From a virus: a stretch of 41,443 nt of DNA. Positions 36,730-41,443 of the stretch are shown here, one piece after another (the stretch's first letter is position 1; every line of letters begins with the position of its first letter). The DNA lies in IMG/VR virus record IMGVR_UViG_3300049912_000004, positions 1 to 41,443 of that record. One strand, given 5' to 3'. The notes under the pieces were generated by a model. The model did not search any database and was not told the origin of the DNA. It saw nothing but the letters and a program-made list of their open reading frames with translations. The position numbers and the translations under genes are program-made.

Positions 36730-37077
36730 TCAGGGCGAGGAAGTGCCGCGAACCTTGGCTAATGCTGCCCTGAAAGGGCAATCAGGGTCGTGACCATATG
36801 GCTGCTCTCCTTGACACCATGGACAGATTCGTATTGACGCGCCGAACCAGCCCCCTGATGACACAATCCACTCCACCTTCTCCACCAGTGCCAGTAGTTC
36901 GGGAGCGGCGGCCATCAGGCGCAAGTCATCTTCCTCTGCCCGCAGCCATTCGCTAACCCCCAAGACCTCTCGCGGATCTCCGGCCCCAATACCATCCGGA
37001 ATGGGCACGGTAGCAATCGCAGGCCCATCCTGCGGGTTGTCATCGACGAGATACCACGGCCCCGGTGTATGTCCCAT
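36730..37077 (-). CDS. Conserved phage protein with Zn knuckle
   Basis: 115 aa. It begins GHTPGPWYLVDD and contains RLMAAAPELLALVEKVEWIV, the two signatures of a small protein family spread among phages, plus a C-terminal CPWCQGEQPYGHDPDCPF that looks like a zinc-binding CxxC...C knuckle. Function unknown. ATG at 37077 after GGAGG, sharing a base with the previous stop (TGATG). Confidence 0.7.
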   Translation of the reverse strand: MGHTPGPWYLVDDNPQDGPAIATVPIPDGIGAGDPREVLGVSEWLRAEEDDLRLMAAAPELLALVEKVEWIVSSGGWFGASIRICPWCQGEQPYGHDPDCPFRAALAKVRGTSSP

Positions 37078-37334
37078 CACTCCACCTCCTTCATCACGCA
37101 TAGTTGCCACACCCCGTTTTCATTATACACCGGCAGGTGGTAGCAGACAATGGTCATCAGCCGGTAGGCACCGCTGCGAGACAACCCGGTGAGCGTCATC
37201 ACGTTGTCGATGGTCAGACCGTCGCCGTGGAGTAGCCAGAAGGTGACGATCATTGCCCGGCCCTGCGCTGTGTACTCGCGCTCCTGTGCAAATGTCAACG
37301 AGGCCGGACCACCCGTGACCACGCTAGCCGCCAT
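37077..37334 (-). CDS. Helix-turn-helix DNA-binding protein
   Basis: 85 aa. FAQEREYTAQGRAMIVTFWLLHGDGLTIDNVMTLTGLSRSGAYRLMTIVCYHLPVY: the segment LTIDNVMTLTGLSRSGAYRLM has the spacing of a helix-turn-helix (winged) domain. Small regulator, possibly of late genes. ATG at 37334 close after GGAGG (spacing short); an upstream in-frame extension overlaps the preceding gene. Confidence 0.6.
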   Translation of the reverse strand: MAASVVTGGPASLTFAQEREYTAQGRAMIVTFWLLHGDGLTIDNVMTLTGLSRSGAYRLMTIVCYHLPVYNENGVWQLCVMKEVE

Positions 37335-37698
37335 TACCTCCACATCTCCGCATAAACTCCTCATCAGCCGCCTTCCCGACGAAGCGCCACACGCGCACCT
37401 CCTGCCCATCTCGCCACTCCAGCGAATCATAGATCGCAACCGAACCTGACATGCACCTCAGTATAGCACTGGCCCTGGCAATGAACTGTGATCGGCGCTT
37501 CTTTTCCAGTGCCCGCCACTCATCTGGACTTCGCCCGGACATGAGGAAGCCCGCCTCGTGCGCCGTGAGTTCCGCCCCGCTGAACAGCCGCGCCACTAGC
37601 ACCCCTGCAGCCGTCACCCGATCCAGGGCCAGTGTCACGCGGGAGGCTCGAAACCGGGGCGCGTTGCGGAGGTTGGGCATCGGCATGAGACCCGTCAC
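37324..37698 (-). CDS. Hypothetical 124-aa protein
   Basis: 124 aa. Basic N-terminus (PNLRNAPRFRASRVTLALDRV), a segment LFSGAELTAHEAGFLMSGRSPDEWRALEKKRRSQFIARASAIL and a C-terminal acidic tail with EEFMRRCGGNGG. GTGA overlap with the previous stop; ATGs five and seven codons in are alternatives. Not recognised. Confidence 0.6.
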   Translation of the reverse strand: MTGLMPMPNLRNAPRFRASRVTLALDRVTAAGVLVARLFSGAELTAHEAGFLMSGRSPDEWRALEKKRRSQFIARASAILRCMSGSVAIYDSLEWRDGQEVRVWRFVGKAADEEFMRRCGGNGG

Positions 37699-38000
37699 TC
37701 ATGCCCCGCTGGTGTCAGCGTCGCATCGTCCGCCACGCGCCGGGCGCACTCGTCGGCCAGGGCCACGTCGTTTTCGAGTAGGGCCATGTGCACGAGGTGA
37801 GCCTGCTGTCGCTGCCAGACTGTCAACTTGGCGTACTCCTCGACGCTGTACGAGAGGCGGTTGATCTGGTCTACCATCGCCCGCACGTCAGACGTTGAGA
37901 GCGTCATGCCCGCGCGCTTGTCGTCCTCACGCTGCTGAAGGATGCGCACTACGGGTCCAAGGTCCAGGTTAGCCGCCGTTACCTGCGCTGACTCTTGCAC
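37695..38000 (-). CDS. Hypothetical 101-aa helical protein
   Basis: 101 aa. Helical throughout (LGPVVRILQQREDDKRAG, SDVRAMVDQINRLSYSVEEYAKLTVWQRQQAHLVHMALLE). GTG at 38000 follows GAGGTGG; another GTG is four codons upstream. It overlaps the zinc-ribbon gene by 32 bases. Not recognised. Confidence 0.6.
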   Translation of the reverse strand: MQESAQVTAANLDLGPVVRILQQREDDKRAGMTLSTSDVRAMVDQINRLSYSVEEYAKLTVWQRQQAHLVHMALLENDVALADECARRVADDATLTPAGHE

Positions 38001-38295
38001 GTTCCACCTCACATTCTAGGCACCGAGTGCTGATCCACCCTTCCGCGTCCCGGTCATAACGAATCGAGTTGCGAGAATGTCCGCACGACAGACGCGGCTC
38101 GGCAACGATGGTCACGGGTACATCCCGCATTGAGACCACATGCGCCGGCGTAATCTGCTGCACGTCACCAAGGCCACAGCCGACCAACGCATAGGCTGCC
38201 GCTTCCAGGCATTCGCGCCAGTCGTCGCGGGCCATCAGCAGTCCACGGAGTATCGCCATGGTCCGCTCGTCGTAGCCGATAGGGTGTGCGTTCAT
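37969..38295 (-). CDS. Hypothetical protein with C-terminal zinc ribbon
   Basis: 108 aa. N-half helical (DERTMAILRGLLMARDDWRECLEAAAYAL); the end SCGHSRNSIRYDRDAEGWISTRCLECE carries Cys-His...CxxC, i.e. a plausible zinc ribbon. ATG at 38295 has AAGGAGG four bases upstream. The iteron-like repeats lie directly upstream of it. Confidence 0.65.
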   Translation of the reverse strand: MNAHPIGYDERTMAILRGLLMARDDWRECLEAAAYALVGCGLGDVQQITPAHVVSMRDVPVTIVAEPRLSCGHSRNSIRYDRDAEGWISTRCLECEVERARVSAGNGG

Positions 38296-38321
38296 CAGAC
38301 CTCCTTTTCCAAAGTCGCCTT

Positions 38322-38360
38322 CGTGCATTTTCGTGCATTGCGTGCATTCAGGCGTGCATT
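38322..38360. repeat. Four phased iterons (CGTGCATT)
   Basis: CGTGCATT occurs at 38322, 38332, 38341 and 38353, spaced 10, 9 and 12 bases, i.e. about one helical turn apart. It lies in the ~108-base gap between two genes, next to a run of eight G (38389-38396). Such arrays bind regulators or initiators cooperatively; an origin or operator is inferred. Confidence 0.55.
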
Positions 38361-38403
38361 TGTGCTCCTGGCAGGCACGACGGCCAGCGGGGGGGGTCCG
38401 GTG

Positions 38404-38901
38404 CTAGACTTCATTCAATCTGGCAAACTCGCCGAACAACTCGACCGCCTTGGCATTGTATGCACGCGCCGCATCTTGTTCGCTCTCGAAGCTCCCAATA
38501 TGGTATGACCGTTGACGATACTTTATTCTGGCATACCAACAATCTCTATCCTTCCGAAAGTGGACACCCTTGTAATGTGAAGTAGTGCCCAGTCGTTTTC
38601 GACTGTTCCATTGATTCTGGCCATTCGTAGCCAGTCTAATGTTGACCCGACGATTATCAAGGCCGTCCCCGTTGATATGATCGACATATCTATCTTCAGG
38701 CGCATCAAGGAGCAATCGATGCAGGTACAGTGTCGGATGTGCATGTGAGGCAACGGACCAATAAGCCCCGTCAAAGTGAGCATGCCATCGGCGGGTAATC
38801 ACTGCCGCCAAATCGGCCTTGTCAATCAGGGCAACCTTTCCGCGTGTAAGAGTCATTTCGATTACTTCGTCTTCCCTCAGTTTCCATTCGTTCACTTTCA
38901 C
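38404..38901 (-). CDS. HNH homing endonuclease with AP2 DNA-binding domain
   Basis: 165 aa. The N-half includes LTRGKVALIDKADLAAVITRRW and then LHRLLLDAPEDRYVDHINGDGLDNRRVNIRLATNGQNQWNSRK, the HNH catalytic site (DHINGDGLDN...N) with its upstream LHR. The last ~50 residues (YKGVHFRKDRDCWYARI, YHIGSFESEQDAARAYNAKAVELFGEFARLN) form an AP2 domain. Free-standing mobile endonuclease. GTG at 38901 lies six bases after AGGAGG. No intron or intein beside it was recognised. Confidence 0.85.
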   Translation of the reverse strand: MKVNEWKLREDEVIEMTLTRGKVALIDKADLAAVITRRWHAHFDGAYWSVASHAHPTLYLHRLLLDAPEDRYVDHINGDGLDNRRVNIRLATNGQNQWNSRKRLGTTSHYKGVHFRKDRDCWYARIKYRQRSYHIGSFESEQDAARAYNAKAVELFGEFARLNEV

Positions 38902-38928
38902 TGTGTTCCTCCTATTCCAAGAGAGTGG

Positions 38929-39654
38929 TCATTGCGTCCCCGCCACATATCGCAACACGGCCCGCCCAACGTGCGTGAGTTCCAGTCCCTGCCGCTTCTC
39001 TCGCGGGTCCTTCCAAGTGGCCCACCCCCGCTCCTGAAAGGCGCCGCGGGTCTGCTTCCAATCGTCCAGGCTCATCTTGGCGCGCTTGATCGCTGTCCGT
39101 TCACTGAAGGACTGCCCGTTTGCCGCCATTCGCGCGAACGTGCGCACCTCTGGCGCGTCTGGCAGAAACGCGATCCGCTGCTGCTGGCCGTTCTCCGAGT
39201 TGACCTCGACGCGAACGGTGCGCTGGGCCTGCTGTGACACCGGCTCCTGTTTCGCGGGTTCCCAGTGTTCCCGATGCCACGGCATGATCGGTCCCAGCGG
39301 CTGATCCTCTGGCGGTATGCTGATGCGCGGCGTCGGGTAGGACGGGTCCACGATCTCCACAAAGAACCGCCAACCGACCACGGAGCACGGCACCAACCAC
39401 CAAAGCACCATGAACATGGCCGGCCAGCGCCAGGCCAGCGAGAACCACGGCCAGAACCCATGCCAATGTGTCAGCGCCCGACCGACGAAAACCACCAGGA
39501 CGCCCGTCAGCGCTCCAATGTCGCCGACGATGCCCAGCCACAAGCCCTGGAGCAGGACCAACTTGAGGTCAACGGGTATGCCCGCTGTCCGCGTCTCTGA
39601 CTGTGGTGGACGGATGCCAAAGCCACCAAAGCCGCCGCCGTTACCCTGAGACAT
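38929..39654 (-). CDS. Membrane protein with helix-turn-helix-like tail
   Basis: 241 aa. Two hydrophobic hairpins (LVLLQGLWLGIVGDIGALTGVLVVF, WPAMFMVLWWLVPCSVVGWRFFVEI) precede a soluble part (PSYPTPRISIPPED... ) and a C-terminal basic segment (SERTAIKRAKMSLDDWKQTRGAFQERGWATWKD) resembling a winged-helix domain. No function assigned; replication-linked membrane anchoring is conceivable. ATG at 39654 overlaps the Lar-like gene. Confidence 0.6.
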   Translation of the reverse strand: MSQGNGGGFGGFGIRPPQSETRTAGIPVDLKLVLLQGLWLGIVGDIGALTGVLVVFVGRALTHWHGFWPWFSLAWRWPAMFMVLWWLVPCSVVGWRFFVEIVDPSYPTPRISIPPEDQPLGPIMPWHREHWEPAKQEPVSQQAQRTVRVEVNSENGQQQRIAFLPDAPEVRTFARMAANGQSFSERTAIKRAKMSLDDWKQTRGAFQERGWATWKDPREKRQGLELTHVGRAVLRYVAGTQ

Positions 39655-39841
39655 TTGCCGCCTGCTTGGGCAAAGAACGACGATTCCATGCCACAATTGC
39701 GCGAGCGTCATCGGTCTGGAGTGGCCCTTGTGCAGCACATTCCATGCACCAGACCATTGACCAGAACGGCGCAGGAACGGCATGGTTTACTTCCACACCA
39801 GAACCGCCACAAAATGGGCAGGGCTTCAATTCATCTTCCAC
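39641..39841 (-). CDS. Lar-like restriction alleviation protein (zinc ribbon)
   Basis: 66 aa. DELKPCPFCGGSGVEV, then VWCMECAAQGPLQTDDARAIVAWNRR is the signature of the Lar/DUF-type zinc ribbon family. E. coli rac Lar weakens type I restriction; most phage relatives are untested. GTG at 39841 has GGAGG six bases upstream and overlaps the nuclease gene. Confidence 0.75.
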   Translation of the reverse strand: MEDELKPCPFCGGSGVEVNHAVPAPFWSMVWCMECAAQGPLQTDDARAIVAWNRRSLPKQAANVSG

Positions 39842-40100
39842 TGATCACCTCCACCAGCTCCTCAACGCTGCGTACCACCGCCACCTGGCCGGGCCACCAC
39901 AGGTGAAACTGCGCTTCTTGTGGCGTCAGGTCAGCACCAGGCATCTTGATCTCGATCAGGTAGTTGATGCCCCGGGCCCCCAACAGCAGATCCGGGCACC
40001 CCTGGCCGACCTGGTGCAGGTGCAGCACGCCCGCGCCAAGTTTGCGCGCCGCGGCGACGATCTCGGTCTGGTTCGTGTCCACGCGCGCGATCTGCCTCAT
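39831..40100 (-). CDS. VRR-NUC-like PD-(D/E)XK nuclease
   Basis: 89 aa. RVDTNQTEIVAAARKLGAGVLHLHQVGQGCPDLLLGARGINYLIEIKMPGADLTPQEAQFHLWWPGQVAVVRS follows the VRR-NUC pattern: Q/E near the start, PD (catalytic Asp), then E-x-K. Such phage proteins are thought to be structure-specific nucleases or resolvases. ATGA overlap with the upstream small membrane protein. Confidence 0.75.
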   Translation of the reverse strand: MRQIARVDTNQTEIVAAARKLGAGVLHLHQVGQGCPDLLLGARGINYLIEIKMPGADLTPQEAQFHLWWPGQVAVVRSVEELVEVISGR

Positions 40101-40315
40101 CCCGACCACCATCCCTGGTCTTTCAGGCACTTCGCCGCCTCGTAGCAGGCCGCCATAGCCGTGCCACTCTGAAAGGCATAGCAGGACAACTCGCGCCTGC
40201 ACCTGTCCAGCACGTCGCCCATCTCGTTGACGCGGTGAATCGAGACGACGCACATGATCCCGACGCCCGCGCAGATGCCGACCAGAAGACCGACGAGTCC
40301 GCCTAGCCAGAACAT
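40097..40315 (-). CDS. Small membrane protein (DUF3789-like)
   Basis: 72 aa. One hydrophobic helix at the N-terminus (FWLGGLVGLLVGICAGVGIMCVV) with Gly-rich spacing, followed by a charged Cys-containing tail. Short one-helix proteins of this kind are common in phages. GGAGG five bases before the ATG at 40315. Confidence 0.65.
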   Translation of the reverse strand: MFWLGGLVGLLVGICAGVGIMCVVSIHRVNEMGDVLDRCRRELSCYAFQSGTAMAACYEAAKCLKDQGWWSG

Positions 40316-40461
40316 GATCGCCTCCTTGCCAGCGCCTTGAGCCAGTCGGCTATGGCGGCATGCACAGGCGAACGGTATGCCTGCCCATCACCGAAAAGAC
40401 GCCAGTACAATCGCGACCACACTTCACGTCTCCAGTACAGCCACCACTCTATTGCGCTCAT
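40303..40461 (-). CDS. Small Trp/Arg-rich protein (52 aa)
   Basis: 52 aa, found by reading the gap. M-S-A-I-E-W-W-L-Y-W-R-R-E-V-W-S-R-L-Y-W then a helical basic end. GGAGG lies six bases before the ATG at 40461 and the stop overlaps the next gene's start, giving typical phage packing. Unknown function; amphipathic Trp-rich helix could bind membrane. Confidence 0.6.
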   Translation of the reverse strand: MSAIEWWLYWRREVWSRLYWRLFGDGQAYRSPVHAAIADWLKALARRRSCSG

Positions 40462-40462
40462 C

Positions 40463-40597
40463 TCACGCCTCCAGTTTCTTGAGCACGATCTCGATCAGCT
40501 TCCCGCACCACGGGCACACCGTCACGCCCAGGACGTGGACCGTGAAGCGGCCGTGGCAGTGCGGGCATTCGGTGGACGCCTCACACGGGTTGAGCAT
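40463..40597 (-). CDS. 44-aa zinc ribbon protein
   Basis: 44 aa, found by reading the gap. STECPHCHGRFTVHVLGVTVCPWCGK contains two CPxC knuckles 15 residues apart, a complete minimal zinc ribbon. GGGGGAGG precedes the ATG at 40597. It begins inside the end of the gene above and ends one base before the next start. Confidence 0.65.
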   Translation of the reverse strand: MLNPCEASTECPHCHGRFTVHVLGVTVCPWCGKLIEIVLKKLEA

Positions 40598-40802
40598 CGA
40601 CCTCCCCCGTCACCCAATGCAGCAGCTCGGCTCGCACACGCTTGAGCCAGTCCACGCGCCACTGTTCATACTCATCCCAATATCGGGGCATATCGTCGTG
40701 ATCGACGTACTCGATCAGCAGCCGGCGCATGGTGGCCGACTGGCGGACGACAGTATCGAGCAACCGCTTGTGGAGTTTCGCCTTCTTCTTCCAGTTGGTC
40801 AT
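40581..40802 (-). CDS. Hypothetical 73-aa basic helical protein
   Basis: 73 aa. Very basic start (TNWKKKAKLHKRLLDTVVRQSATMRRLL) followed by an acidic, aromatic helix (DDMPRYWDEYEQWRVDWLKRVRAEL). ATGA overlap with the helicase loader gene. Not recognised. Confidence 0.6.
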   Translation of the reverse strand: MTNWKKKAKLHKRLLDTVVRQSATMRRLLIEYVDHDDMPRYWDEYEQWRVDWLKRVRAELLHWVTGEVDAQPV

Positions 40803-41353
40803 CGGTTCACCCCCGGCCCCAACTGTGCCCGGTCCTTCATCTGCGCCGCCAGCTGTTCGATGTACTCGCGCACCTGGGGCAGCATCCGCTCACGATCTCT
40901 CTCGCGGCCCAGCAGCACGTTGTACGCCTCGATGAACCGCGCCCGGTCTGCCGCGTCATTTTCGCTGTCGCACAACGCATACCAGCCGCCGATGCAGTCC
41001 AAAGCGCGATGCACAAGCGGATGCGTCCAGGTCTCTTCCGTCGGCGCGTGCCAACGAGAGAAGCCCCGGCGAAATGCGCGTTTGACCTCGGCCCATGCTT
41101 CCTGAGCTGCCGGTATCCCGTTAGCCGTCTCGCCCAACTCGAAATAGGCTTTCCTCAACTCGGCCACACACGGGAAGAAGGTCGCAGTCGTGATCACCTG
41201 TTGGACAGCCTGCATGAGTCCGTCTGGCTCCAGATCCGCTAGACCCATATACCACGCAGAGGAAATGGCCTCCAGGGGCTGCTGGACTCTCAGCGCTGGC
41301 CAGTTTGCCAGCAGTATCGCCAGTACCTTGTCCACCTCATCATGGGTTGCCAT
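40799..41353 (-). CDS. Replicative helicase loader / G39P-like
   Basis: 184 aa. DEVDKVLAILLANWPAL, AWYMGLADLEPDGLMQAVQQVITTATFFPCVAELRKAYFEL resembles the helical N-terminal domain of G39P-type proteins that load and hold phage or host DnaB helicase. The rest is helical (AWAEVKRAFRRGF, RERMLPQVREYIEQLA). ATG at 41353 has GGAGG six bases upstream and lies inside the end of the replisome organiser gene across the junction (same start seen at 37). No phage helicase was found, so the partner is probably host DnaB. Confidence 0.7.
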   Translation of the reverse strand: MATHDEVDKVLAILLANWPALRVQQPLEAISSAWYMGLADLEPDGLMQAVQQVITTATFFPCVAELRKAYFELGETANGIPAAQEAWAEVKRAFRRGFSRWHAPTEETWTHPLVHRALDCIGGWYALCDSENDAADRARFIEAYNVLLGRERDRERMLPQVREYIEQLAAQMKDRAQLGPGVNR

Positions 41354-41443
41354 GCTCTGCCTCCATTCGTTCGCGCTTGTGCTGTTCCGCCAATGCCAAC
41401 ATGCCCTCAACCGCTGTCTGCCCGCCGTTACTGCCCGGCGGGC
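41317..41443. repeat. 127-bp terminal direct repeat, right copy
   Basis: Exact copy of bases 1-127. It includes the last codons of the replisome organiser (stop at 41340-41342) and the start of the helicase loader, showing that the two genes are continuous across the circle junction. Confidence 0.95.

Noticed and set aside
38322-38360. CRISPR-like array
   Set aside because: Units are only 8 bases with 1-4 base spacers; far too short for CRISPR repeats.
38389-38396. Run of eight G as a frameshift or phase-variation tract
   Set aside because: It lies in an intergenic stretch, not in a reading frame, and could be a homopolymer length error.
1-41443. Prophage or temperate phage with integrase, repressor, att sites or tRNA genes
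   Set aside because: None of these were recognised on either strand; the only temperate-looking gene (Gp3/RDF-like) has no integrase partner.

Overview
The window is one complete, circularly closed siphovirus-like phage genome. The first 127 bases recur exactly as the last 127, so the unit is 41,316 bp and the repeat is an assembly overlap. Essentially every gene lies on the minus strand, so transcription runs from high to low coordinates and through the junction. Host signs are indirect. The secreted proteins carry Thr/Pro/Tyr-rich linkers (TPQPTYTPYP-like), a YxVYLPRV-type segment after a signal peptide and a dockerin-like tail. I associate these traits with Chloroflexota (Anaerolineae-like) exported proteins, so such a host is an inference. 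No integrase, CI-like repressor, DNA polymerase, tRNA gene or CRISPR array was seen.

In transcription order, 40.8-35.3 kb holds small accessory genes: Zn-ribbon proteins, a Lar-like protein, a VRR-NUC-like nuclease, an HNH-AP2 homing endonuclease, an iteron-like repeat and a holin/membrane pair behind a terminator. Head genes follow at 35.3-27.8 kb: TerS, TerL (broken inside its Walker A motif by a frameshift), a portal-MuF fusion, a gp10-like protein, and a prohead protease-capsid fusion with an internal capsid start. From 27.8 to 19.5 kb lies an unusual cassette of beta-helix, LamG-like and glycosidase-like genes, placed between the capsid and the head-tail connectors. The tail genes are at 19.5-9.7 kb: connectors, a glycosyltransferase, tube protein, G/GT chaperones with a canonical -1 slippery site, tape measure, a Dit-like protein carrying a beta-propeller, and a tail hub protein. 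A SAM methyltransferase and a secreted carbohydrate-binding-like protein end this part.

The regulatory core is at 9.1-6.2 kb. It has one plus-strand promoter that would drive a ~110-nt RNA ending at a clean intrinsic terminator. It also has two minus-strand sigma70-type promoters. One leads into a 5' leader with two interleaved inverted repeats ahead of a ParB-methyltransferase gene. The other overlaps a palindrome suited to an operator. Below it (6.2-0 kb and across the junction to 40.8 kb) is the presumed early operon: a ribbon-helix-helix regulator, a Gp3/RDF-like protein, a lipoprotein, an exported barrel-like protein, a second methyltransferase, a replisome organiser and a helicase loader. 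With no polymerase or helicase of its own, the phage probably recruits the host replisome.

There is no gene-free stretch over 300 bases. The longest are 8902-9097 (small RNA region) and 7905-8055 (structured leader and promoter). Three or four genes shorter than 60 codons (31.0, 35.3, 40.4 and 40.5 kb) were found by reading the gaps by hand.
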